Below are positions 1 to 10,623 of a stretch of DNA of 64,000 nucleotides, one piece after another. Both the position numbers and the translations under genes were made by a program. The first letter of the stretch is position 1; every line of letters begins with the position of its first letter. Source of the DNA: Bradysia coprophila (taxonomy: Eukaryota > Arthropoda > Insecta > Diptera > Sciaridae); assembly GCF_014529535.1 (NCBI RefSeq), contig NW_023504022.1, positions 9,735,028-9,799,027 of the forward strand, read 5' to 3'. The notes beneath the pieces are model-generated. The model saw only the letters and a program-made list of their open reading frames with translations, searched no databases and was not told the origin of the DNA.

Positions 1-3000
1 TGATTTTCAATAATAATACTTTTATTCAGAGGAGAAAAAAATATCTATGCAAACCAATGTATCGCATCGCCATATATCTATCTATCAACAATATCTGTAT
101 GCGATTTGAATATAACTATAATGTCCTTGGTTTATTGTTTTGGTTTACCGCAGATTGAAACAGCCACAACAAAAGACGTTGTCTGATATTCTAATAATTT
201 TAAAATAAATTATGCCTACCGTATTTATAACATTTACACACAAACATGCTGGTTGTTATACTGAGCATGAAAATAAGATGATTATTTTTCGCAGTTTCAG
301 TAAATTTTGTTGTTGTTGTTGTCTTTAGAATGAAAATAAAGAATTCAGAGCTACATTTTGTTGATGGAAAAAGAACGTACATTTGGCTTATTTACCGTTG
401 AATATACGGCCATTGTATTCGTTGAATGTACGGTCATTGTTCTGGAGTCATAAATCTAATTAAATTAGTCAACTCTGTTCGTATCATTTCGTAAATTCAA
501 GGAATGGGTTATCCGTCTCCTATAGGACACATTGCAGTTGAATGAAGCTTTAATAAAATTTGAATGTACTTTTGCCATTTTAGATATTATTAATCAGTTC
601 GGAGCCCTAAACAAAGCTCTAGTTTTTTTTTCAGTGCACTAGGAGTCAGAGCACCATTCGATGCACTAGGAGTCAGAGCAACATTCGATGCACTAGGAGT
701 CAGAGCACCATTCGAAGCACTAGGAGTCAGAGCACCATTCGAAGCACTAGGAGTCAGAGCACCATTCGGAGCACTTGGAGGCAGAGCACCATTCGGAGCA
801 CTTGGAGGCAGAGCACTATTCGTTGCACTAGGAGTAAGGGAAAATTACAATTACGTGAAGGTTTTTTCTCTGCAGATTCATGGTTGGTACATTCAGTTTT
901 ACTGATAGATGGGAATGTTTGATAACAATCACGAAACTCAAAAATAATTGATTGATATCGTATAAGGATCGATAAATTGCTTTTCCCTCTACGTCTAAAT
1001 ACGTCTTTTCCTGAAACTCGATATAAGTTAGCTTTCATAAACTACAACAAATGTTCTGAGAAAATGTGCAACCAAGAGTACCTTTAATAATTTGAAATTG
1101 CAGAGATAATTTATTATCTAAAACCATTCGTTCTAAATCAAGGAGGTCAACTTATTCGGTACTAACAGTAAGTTCAATTACCCAAAAATTGATCGGAAAA
1201 TTCAAGACTCCTCTAAAAGCTCGGTGAGGAAATAATTATTCTTTCAAAAATCATCTGTTATCGATAGCAACGATAGAAATGATTATTATAAATATAATCT
1301 TAGCGAAGTTCCTTGCTAATTTCCTAAAATTATCGACGAACTCTGTCTGTATTTTTAGTTTTTTACAAAAAAAAGCTATCGAGATTCTACCAATAGTCGT
1401 TTTTAATGCTACGCTAAAATACCAGTCAACTCAACAGCGCACCACATTCTACTCTACTTGAAACGTCACAAAACATCACATTGTTCCAAAACTCGGTTCG
1501 CATACTCGGTAAATTATTTACAAAAAGATTAATCGAGTTTCTTTCCATAATTTTAATGTGTGACTTTTACTGCCACTTCTACGACGCGAAAATAAATTTC
1601 GACTCATATATGCACATTTTTACTACCGAAAGAGACATATTTATGGACCCGATATTATTTCACATTTTAATTATTCCACTGAAATTTTGTGATAAATGTT
1701 AAAATTCCATTGAATGTTTCACACACACAAAAAAAATCGTTTTTGTAGGGATTTTTTGAGTAACGAAGAACAGAAGGAAAAAAGAAAACACATTCGAAAA
1801 TTCCCAAAACAACAAGAATGAAAAAAAGAAAAAAAATGTGAAAAACGCCACCCACTGAAACTTTTCCGTGACACACAGTCAAAATAATTTTAATCGTGTG
1901 TCTGAAAGTTATATTTTTATATTTCAAAATAAAACACCAGACAGATTAAAAATAGAAAAACTAAAATTCTTTATACTTTAATTAGAATATTTTTTTTTTA
2001 TAGTTCTGCCATACGCGATGCTATAAAAAAAATTGTTCGTTTAGGTTATGTTGAAACATAAAGCGTTTGGGTTTTTCTCTTTTCATTTTCGACGGCATTG
2101 GATTCGACGATATTATATAGAGGAGATGAAGCCACAGTGTAGTGAGCTATGGTGAGAAATAAAAAAATGGTTGCTCAGTGTACAGTATTAGATGTGTGAA
2201 TGTGTGGGCCAAATATCATTTATACACCAATGTACATCGAGATCAAACAAATGCATTTTCCTAAAACAATATGAAGAGTTTGGAACATGGCACTGAACTG
2301 CTTTTAAAGCAATCACACGATTCTTTGAGACCCCACATGCATTACATTAAAAGTCTTCTCCGTCCGAAATGTTCATGGAATTCAAATACAGACAGTCACA
2401 TCGGTTATTACAATTGAAAGAACCTACATTTGCTAAAGAGTTAGCTCCTCTCAAAAGTTCTGAAAAATTCCGAATAAATTTTGAAATTTGTTTCTGGAAT
2501 TCCTTCAAAATTTTTCAGATTGTGTTTGTGTTAAGAGGTCACACAATAGGAAAACTCCGAAAAATTCTGAAAACTCCGAAAAACTCTTAAAAAATTCCGA
2601 AAAATTGTTTTAATCAGAATTAAAGTCCTCCAAAATAATCCCTGCTCAAAAATACAGACTATGTAAGGATATCTCATTTTTCCTAACGTTACCGATACAT
2701 TCTTCGAATATAGAAACTCCTATTGTGTGACTCCACAACACAATTGCTCTTAGTTTTGGCAATAAGCTTGTCACCATTCTCTTGCTAGTTACAAATTCGA
2801 CTCTATCCCTGTGTAATGAATCCGAACATTTTACTGATATGCCACCCTATGTACAAGAATTTTATTTCAGTTTTTATGAGTTTGATCTTTTGTCATTGAC
2901 AATTTCGTTAGAAAAGTACCACCCCCCAATTTTGCGAAGGGTATACAGTTCAACGCCACGTAATTAGTTGAACGATGAACGTCGTCTCAACTATATACGC

Positions 3001-3147
3001 TTAAGAACATGAAATGGTTATTACGTATAAAATAAGGCAAAAAGCAATGAATTCTATACGTTGTGCTATTGCAAAGTTAAAACTGTAACGACTGACGAAC
3101 TTTCGGAGGTCGAGTAATTGATTTAAGAGTAAGAATAATGGACTCAC
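1..3147. other. Snoo downstream intron or flank, no further exon recognised
   Basis: This stretch lies downstream (minus-strand sense) of the Snoo exon donor at 3147. I see no second Snoo exon in it, so the rest of the protein should lie to the left of the window or in short exons I cannot recognise. It is AT-rich and holds the 27-bp minisatellite at 636-840 and a degenerate run of gaaaaattccg-like words at about 2450-2610. Confidence 0.6.
636..840 (+). repeat. 27-bp minisatellite, seven full units plus a partial
   Basis: Seven 27-bp units start at 636, 663, 690, 717, 744, 771 and 798, and a partial unit starts at 825. The unit begins gcactaggagtcagagcacc and ends attcgat/attcgaa/attcgga. 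Units 6 and 7 carry cttggaggc instead of ctaggagtc, so variants are ordered along the array. Because 27 is a multiple of three, the plus strand is open throughout and would encode the nonapeptide ALGVRAPF(D/E/G). A polypyrimidine-AG lies directly before it (634) and ggaGTAAGG closes it (834), so it could be read as an exon; no known protein supports that. Confidence 0.9.
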
Positions 3148-4020
3148 CTTTCGTTTAATTGTACAAACATCCCGTTGTGAATTCAAATGACCAATCGGAT
3201 CTTGCAGCTGTCGATCGCGAAGCTTATCCAACACTTTCGAATATTCTTCGCGTGCCTCCTCGTCGTAGCTAACATGCAGATAGGCGCGCCAATTGTTTGA
3301 ATCGAAGCCCCAGTGCAGCGTACTATTTTCCTGTCGATGAACATGGCACACAAATTTCTGCGGTGAGAACAGACCGCGACACTCTAAACATTCAATACAC
3401 GCCGGTTCATTTGGTATGTACAATTCGGGCGTACAAATGCCTTCACATTTGCCGAAACACCGGTGATAAACGCGAAACGATAACGCATCTTTCTGAATGA
3501 AACGTCTCTCCGGCCGATGCAACAGTGCACTGCACAAGCGTTCCGCATTGGTACGCGTTATCAAACCGGACGTATTCACATCTTCTGGTAGAATTTTCGC
3601 CGCTTTGAATTGATTCAATTGTTCGGGTGTACATTGCGAACAGAAGATTCGTTGCTTGTCAAAAATGCCGTTGATTTGTTCTAGTGAAAAATTGGTCAAA
3701 ACATTGTTCAGTATTTGCGGTATGCATAAACGCATCTCGCCGCCCAGCAGAAAGCAACCGATCGGTTTCCCCTCCAATACCGTTTCGTATAAGACACCGC
3801 GTCCTGTGTCTGCAGCCGATAGAATTGGTTGCGGTATTTCCGGCGGCATGGGTGGCAGCGTTACCAGCGGTTCATCGTTCAAGTCGGGCGATACGACTTC
3901 TTTTTTCAGCGGATGGACCAACGACAGTAATCCCGGTCCCTGTAGGCTTTTTGTCGCTGTGTCTTGATAGGTCTTCAATACTGTACGAAGTTGCGGTGTC
4001 ACAAACTCCGTCATTTTCAT
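3148..4020 (-). CDS. Snoo: Ski/Sno family transcriptional corepressor, N-terminal exon (partial)
   Basis: This is the first coding exon (291 codons) of a Ski/Sno protein, a nuclear Smad-binding corepressor that tunes TGF-beta/Activin/BMP signalling. Residues 13-33 resemble the N-terminal R-Smad-binding stretch (TATKSLQGPG). Residues about 77-175 form the Dachshund-homology/Ski_Sno domain (ETVLEG, GGEMRLCIPQILN, SGLITRTNAERLC). Residues about 182-270 form the SAND-like Smad4-binding domain with clustered Cys/His (C188, C192, C196, C208, C211, C214, C225, H228) and HWGFDSNNWRAY. The exon ends at a clean donor, AAG|gtgagt, at 3148/3147. I chose the ATG at 4020 (MKMTEF); an in-frame ATG two codons later is equally possible. 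A GTG 27 nt upstream opens the frame but is unlikely to start it. The C-terminal part is absent from the window. The DHD and Smad4 domains in one exon with single-copy residues argue for a true orthologue, not a pseudogene. Confidence 0.92.
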
Positions 4021-6607
4021 AACATTAAATATTTTTATCGGCTTCACTCTTTAAGTTTTATTGACAAAATTACACAATTAAAGCTTTAATAGTCACAAAC
4101 AAACCGTCATTTAACTAATCTAAATATTAAACTATTTCGTCAATTGCTAAATTTAACTTATTAATTTACTGAGACTATGCAATAAATCTTTAATATTTTC
4201 GGAACAACAATTCGCTAAAACATTCAGTTTTGAAACTAATGCCATATTGTCATAATAGTATAGAACTGCGAGTACTGTATGTGTGGCTATATTGTGTTGG
4301 TGCAATGGCTCTTCAAAATAAATTCTTTCTTTTCTTTCTATTTAAGAATTTTTATTGAAGCATTTATTTCACTTCTCTGATCAAGTTTATTTAACTTGTT
4401 AAAAACACTTTAATCCACTTTGCACATTGATTCTTCTTTGCTGGGCCCCGATATATATACACATATCTTTCATGTTACATATAAATAATTTAATTCACGT
4501 TTTGAATTATCATCGGAGAGCTCAGGACACTTGTTCCCGAAAAATATTCAAAATTATAAAATCACTGCAGCACACCGAAATATTGGAACAATTTTATTAT
4601 ATTCATTTTAAAACACTGACTGGTGGATGTGTGTATATATTAACTGTATAATAAACTATTCTGGGTGCAAGCCGATTTAAATTTTCTTGGCACTAACTTG
4701 TCTCGCACTACTTACGCAACTTTTTTAATTCGAAATATTAATTTTTTTTATTTACCCAGAATCTTTAATTTTTGTAATTGTTTCGATCTTTTCTTTCGTC
4801 TCACCGTGTGTCCAGCGGTTGATACATATATATGTCTATCGCAAATGATTCTCAATTAATTTCAATAGACAAAACACTCACTGGTAATAATACACCATTT
4901 TAGTTTTTTTTTTTTCTTTTTCTTTTTTTTGTAAAGCCTCAAACTCTTTGTGTTGTGCTCTTTTACGACACCACTCACTGAATAAATGTCTGTAAATGTC
5001 TGTTGAAATTTGCTAACCTTACCATCTCTGCCATACAAACACATGCACTACGATATCTCATTCCGATTCGAGTTGTATATATTTTGCCCGCATACATGCA
5101 AGATATTTTCGGATTTTATAACAAAAAAAAAATTTATTAATATAAAACTTGGAGAGACGACACAAAGCCGAACCGATGTTCCGCCGACAATGTACGACCG
5201 AGCTCTCTTCGCACACACACAAACACTGAAGCACACAATTTTCCGTATGAAATTATAAGATTGCGTCAAAATTGTTGCAATTTTTTTCTATTCGAAAACG
5301 GTGTTACATGCTTGCTTTTACGATAAACTATTCGTTTTGTTCACTGATTTTCCACTAATATCGAATGGTCAACCATTTTCCGATCGAAATGGGTCGTTAA
5401 TTTTCCAATCGAAACACTATTTTCCACACACAGATTGTTCTTCGTATGCAATGTTTCCTTTGAATAAATTAAAACTGTCTAGCCCCTGTAGACTGTAGAC
5501 AGCGGCGTGTCGTTACTCATTGAATTTGAGACAGTCGAGACAGAGCAAGATAGCAAATCATGACAAAACAATCATGACCGTCTGAACAGAGTATGCACAC
5601 AATTTCTTATTTACATTTGGAATTGTGTTTTTTTCCTGGAATCGCGTCAGATATCACGATTTTTTTTTATGACAAAATATTTACAATTCTGTGCGAAGTT
5701 CATTGAAGAAATTGATGTTAACCATTTTTTTTTTCGTATTCATTTGTTATTGAAGCGAGGACAAATATAGGAGATAAGCTAATTCGATCTTTTAGAGAAA
5801 TGCATTATTCAAACTAGTAAATTAAGTAAGAGACTGGATGTAATTCTGCTGATTACGCAAAATTCAAAGATCCAATTGGAAACCTCGGTTGGCCTGTATA
5901 GTCGCCACATTTATTTTAGTACTTCCACTTCATTCTTTGCGCTTTATTCTTAGGTGAAATAACTTCACTCTGGTAAATATCCATGAAATGTCATAGCAGT
6001 GAAGTTGGTTCACAAAAAAATATTAGAGCTCTGACATTAGTAATTTTACGATGAATGTACGTCCAGCACAACAGGCTCAATAGAGTGTTAAAAGATCGAA
6101 AAAGAGAGAAAAAACAAAATTAAACAATTGGATTCGTTGGGTGATATGTCAGAATTTGTACAATGTTAATTTAACTGAGTTCGAGTGGGGAACACTTTTT
6201 TTGACATTCTCTTTAAACACTCTATATGAAGGACCTCACTAAATCTAGTACCACGGACTCCTTTGATATGGTGCCCAAAATTGTATGAAGGTTTAAAATC
6301 AATTTCAGCTCGAAGGGTGTGAGACTATCATTTTCAAACCTTTAACCGTTGACCACGGAGCTTATTGTAAACTTCAACAACACAGCTTTTTCTTCCGTAA
6401 ACTGCTTCATTAAAAAGCTCAGTCGACATCTAGATTCTCGGTGCTTCATAGCACAATTTTTCAATATATTTTATGAAGATTGTGAATCCCTAACGGTATA
6501 CACCGAATGACCCTTCGATACCAGTTCTATTTATAGCTCGTTGTGTTTAATTTGAATAAAAATGTTCTTAACATCTGGCTAGACATCAACTAATATGCGT
6601 CGCGTGT

Positions 6608-6664
6608 GTTCGTGAACGCTACTATTTACATCTCGCTCTGAAACGCGAATGAGAAGTATAAAAA
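6608..6664 (+). promoter_or_regulatory. Candidate orphan promoter: HSE-like palindrome plus TATA box
   Basis: The perfect palindrome GTTCGTGAAC (6608-6617) matches two inverted nGAAn units of a heat-shock element, and TATAAAAA (6657-6664) follows 40 bp later. The spacing is like that of inducible insect promoters. No recognisable coding region follows on the plus strand within 1.6 kb, so it could drive a non-coding RNA or be a chance match. Confidence 0.25.
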
Positions 6665-6989
6665 GGAACGTCTTCCATTTCTACATATTTCAAATCGATT
6701 TTGTCTCGTTTGACCTCTATTTTTGTATGTGTTTTGTTATGTTACCAACACATCCAACTGGAATGTCTGGCTGAGAACGTACTTAATACACACATGTGCA
6801 CGTATATCCATAATTACTTCACTTGTTTTTGTTTATCTCTTTCGTTCGTGTTTATTTGTAACAAGCATACATCAAATTGAGTCGTGTGTTTTTCATTCCA
6901 CATATTTCTTTAACCCTTTATTGTGAAAATTCTTATCGTATTTTAGGTTCTATTTAATGAGTAGACTGCTTCTGAATGGGAAAACGTTG

Positions 6990-7135
6990 AGAGACTGTTG
7001 TAGTAGTGTCATCGACAAAGACGACAACATTCAGTGAATACGTCTGGCGAGTCTAGACTAAAACTAATGAAGTAAAAGATTTATAATCAATCTTTTATAA
7101 ATCCTTTCAACAAAGGAAGTAATAGACTTGTTCCA
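6990..7135 (+). repeat. Dispersed ~190-bp repeat, copy 1
   Basis: A degenerate copy of the family described at 51170-51340. Shared blocks are tcatcgacaaagacgacaa near 7010, gaagtaaaagattt at about 7069 and aaggaagtaatagactt at about 7115. The 3' end (gcttgccgtttgc) is missing or diverged. Confidence 0.55.
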
Positions 7136-8326
7136 AAATGCAAGGCGTTTGAAGTCTAAGAAATGTTATTAAAGGCGAATTTAAAGAGCTAGTTTAAGTT
7201 GAAAATACAAGTGGTTTCCCACATTTTTTATTTGAAGAATCTTGAGTAGGATTTTGATTTTTTAGTATCTGTAAACTTCATGCCTTATTTTCAGTAAATA
7301 AATCTCGAAGTTTAATTATTTTCTCAAAAATTCTGAGTCGGGAAAGCATACCAGGCAATGAGCCCACGAAAAAACGAAAGGCCGGAGAAAGCCGTCAAGA
7401 TACGATATGGACAGTATTGAGTAACTAGTGCTGAAAAACACGAAAGGCAAGAAGTCTATTAATGTTATTCTATTAGCTGTTACTCTACTGTTTTGAGTTT
7501 CGAGTTTTGAGTAAATACACTTCTAATGGAAATGATGGAAATTGCTTCATGTGTGCCTATTGATCTCGCCTTCGGCTCGTTTTTCACACAAATTTTTAAG
7601 AACAGGCCCAGTTTCAATCGCTTATCCTATAGATAGTAGGACGGGTCGTATTTCCATTTTGTTTTTATTTTAAAAGGCCTGGCCCCAGGCTGTACTTAGA
7701 ATTGACAGCAGAAACAAATTTCAAAAATTAATTTTTCCCCTGCCTCTAGGCTGATTTTAATTTTTGGGGTAGTAGCATGAAATTTCACACATTGCTGACT
7801 GATATCTCAGGCATTTGGTATTAGAAGGCATTACTGATAACTGTAGCTGAGGAGTCCAGCTATGAAATATCATAACAACGTTGTTGACCTTCGCCTTCAC
7901 TCGGGCAGAGTAAAACTCTGTCAGTGTTCACAACTAAGACTTTTCGACCAAAAATTTCAACTTTATTTGCAAATAAAATCAGCAAATCATGACACAATAT
8001 GTCGTGTGAGGTATGTCTGAACAGGTAATTTCGTAGAGAATCCGTAAAGAAGTGACAGAAAATCCATACATTTTCTGTCAAAATTTCATTTCACTGCTGC
8101 CTGCCCTTAGTTTAAGTTCAGACAAAATTTCTACATTCAAAAATCCCACCATAATTTTTGTTTGAGCCAGTAAAGTCGTTCATACCGTTCATACTGGTAC
8201 GGCTCAAAGATGCGGCTTAAGCACAACACCGCCAACACCGCTCAAATCCAGATGTCAGTTAGGTGATCACTGTATTTGATTTTGTTTACGTCTGCGTCAG
8301 TTGGTTGCTAATTTTTCTTAATAATA

Positions 8327-10516
8327 ATGGACTTAAATGACTCGAGCATAAGCTGTGCAGTAAATATAATTTGGAACGATGCTCAAGGCCAAAATGTTCG
8401 CAAAGTGACGCACAAAATCGCAACACTGAAATTGATTCGAAATGATTTACGCGAAATATTCATCGAAGTGTCAACCGACAAAACAAAGCCGATCAAACTG
8501 AAATTGTCCGGCATTGCGGTACATAAAAAATTTATGAGCGAAGGAAAAGCGTCTATCAATTTCAACAAAGAGCGATGTACACTATTCATGTCGAATGCGC
8601 CGCCCGGAAATCTGGTGGTATTTCTGAAGACAATTTTCGTGAAAATTAGCGGCGAGAAGAGTGTGGACCCAGCAGAAATGCAGAAGAAAATTCGAGCTCA
8701 CGTGTTGAGCGGAGTACCGACAAAATTCGAAGAGATCAGCCCAATTACGAACATTGACTTACAGCGGACTAAAAAGCTTCATGGGCTTTCAAAGGCAACG
8801 GTGACGACGCCCTCTCCACCAAGAAGTAAGAAACGAAAAATGGAAGAGGATGCTCGACAATTGCCGGCTGCTAAGAAACTGTATGCAGACTCAGCCCTAG
8901 GCGTTGAGGCGGCAAAGTTGAACGAGGAACAAAACGAAGTCTTCCAAAGCTGTCTGAAGGGTCACAATGTATTCTTTACTGGATCTGCCGGTCAGTTTAC
9001 TCACATTTTGTATTAACAAACTATCAGATGTCTAACACCACCTACAATTTGTCCTACAGGTACAGGGAAGAGTTTTATGTTAAAACGGATCATTTCAGCA
9101 CTGCCACCAGGTAAATGAAAGGAAAAGCTATTTCAACATAACACCCACGTGACCGGTGCTTATCTATGTATCTTTGTATTATTTAGAGGGAACTGTTGCC
9201 ACAGCTAGCACAGGTGTGGCCGCATGTCTTATCGGAGGTGTTACATTACACGCATTTGCTGGAATCGGTGATGGCGAAGCTAGTCTAAAGAGATGCTACG
9301 AATTAGCATCTCGACCCGTGATAAGCCAAGGATGGCGTAAGTGTAAGCGACTGATTATAGACGAAATTTCGATGGTAGACGGAGAATACTTTGACGTAAG
9401 TTTCCTTCTCATATTCTGTTGATACTCACCCCCCGCACAGACCACTCTCTCAATTATGTAACTTCCTATTTTCAGAAAATCGAAGCAGTGGCACGATACG
9501 TTCGTCGCAATGACAAACCATTTGGTGGGATACAACTGATATTGTGCGGAGACTTCTTACAACTGCCACCGGTAACCAAGACGGACTTTAAGAGTCGACC
9601 ACTTTCAACTGTGCCCGGCAAACGTTTCTGTTTCCAATCGGATTCTTGGAAAAATTCCGTCGGCATCTCATACGAATTGAAAATCGTCCATCGTCAAAAG
9701 GACGCCGAATTCGTCAAAATGTTGAATCTGCTGAGAATCGGACACGTCAACGATGACATTACCAACAGACTTTTGGCAACATCACGCCAACAAATCGAAT
9801 CGAATGGCATTCTGGCCACGCAATTATGCTCGCACACAAATGATGCGAACTCAATCAACGAGTCTTGTCTGCGCAAATTGGAAGGAGATTCGAAAACATT
9901 TCAAGCCGAAGACAGTGACGCATCATCCATTAAGCAGTTGGATTCACAGGTGCCCGCTCCAGGTCGACTAGAATTGAAAATTGGTGCTCAGGTGATGCTT
10001 TTGAAAAATGTGAACGTATCGAATGGGCTCGTCAACGGTGCTCGTGGCATTATTGTTAGTTTCCATTCCGGTGGATCTCCGGTCGTCCGATTCAGAAACA
10101 AGCGAGAGTACATCGCAAAGCCGGAAAAATGGGTCATCAAAACTCCATTGGGAGGAGTATTGACCAGAAAGCAAGTGCCGCTGAAATTGGCATGGGCGTT
10201 TTCCATCCATAAATCGCAAGGATTGACACTGGACTGCGTGGAGATGAGCCTGTCCAAGGTATTCGAAGCCGGTCAAGCATACGTGGCTCTTTCCCGAGCT
10301 CAAAGTCTTCAGTGCATTCGTGTGATGGACTTTGATCCGAAACAGGTGTGGGCTAATCCGGACGTGTTGCAGTTCTATAAAATGTTTCGTCGCAATTTAC
10401 ACGACACGACATTTTTACGGCTCGGCGGCAAAGATGTGAAAAAAGCGCAGAAGAAGGCAGCTGTGACAAAAATAGCTAAAAGTTTGATGAGCAAGCCATT
10501 GCTCAATATTTGCTGA
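8327..10516 (+). CDS. Pif1: PIF1-family 5'-to-3' DNA helicase
   Basis: Four exons (8327-8990, 9060-9110, 9187-9395, 9476-10516) join in frame to 654 codons, close to human PIF1 length. Introns are 69, 76 and 80 nt with GT-AG ends. The N-terminal domain (about residues 25-110, with KLSGIAVHKKFMSEG and CTLFMSNAPPGNL) matches the metazoan PIF1 N-terminal region. A basic, low-complexity linker with a PPRSKKRKMEE-type nuclear signal follows. Helicase motifs are GSAGTGKS (Walker A, 219-226, split by intron 1), IIDEISM (295-301), GDFLQLPPV (333-341), VHRQ (379-382), LVNGARG (493-499), IHKSQG (552-557) and YVALSRA (577-583). These fit an SF1B helicase that unwinds G-quadruplexes and forked DNA in nucleus and/or mitochondria. 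I see no clear mitochondrial presequence after the ATG at 8327. All catalytic motifs are intact. Confidence 0.95.
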
Positions 10517-10538
10517 TAGTATTCAACATCACTTGAAG

Positions 10539-10544
10539 AATAAA
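10539..10544 (+). terminator. Polyadenylation signal of Pif1
   Basis: AATAAA lies 23 bp after the Pif1 stop codon. Cleavage would be expected at about 10555-10575, inside the 3' UTR of the convergent ND-PDSW gene. Confidence 0.7.
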
Positions 10545-10566
10545 TTGACTTTCATTTTTCCAAATT

Positions 10567-10572
10567 TTTATT
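10567..10572 (-). terminator. Polyadenylation signal of ND-PDSW
   Basis: AATAAA on the minus strand, 52 bp after the ND-PDSW stop codon (10624). Together with the Pif1 signal it leaves room for the two mature 3' ends to touch or overlap. Confidence 0.65.
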
Positions 10573-10623
10573 TACAAATACCTCGGTCTACATTCAAAAT
10601 GCTAGTTTTGCGGTCAGTGCATT

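Larger units (their letters stand above)
4021..8326. other. Snoo-Pif1 intergenic region (head to head)
   Basis: Snoo (-) and Pif1 (+) diverge from this 4.3-kb interval, so promoters of both should lie here, and non-coding 5' exons of Snoo may also be hidden in it. It is AT-rich, with oligo-T runs near 4900 and 5660. I see no supported coding exon. Notable pieces are a heat-shock-element-like palindrome with a TATA box (6608-6664), a copy of the dispersed repeat (about 6990-7135) and a GC-rich ctcgccttcggctcg hairpin word at about 7565. The 100 bp before Pif1 show no TATA box. Confidence 0.6.

Noticed and set aside
636..840. CRISPR array
   Set aside because: The 27-bp units are directly contiguous with no unique spacers, in a eukaryotic window; it is a minisatellite.
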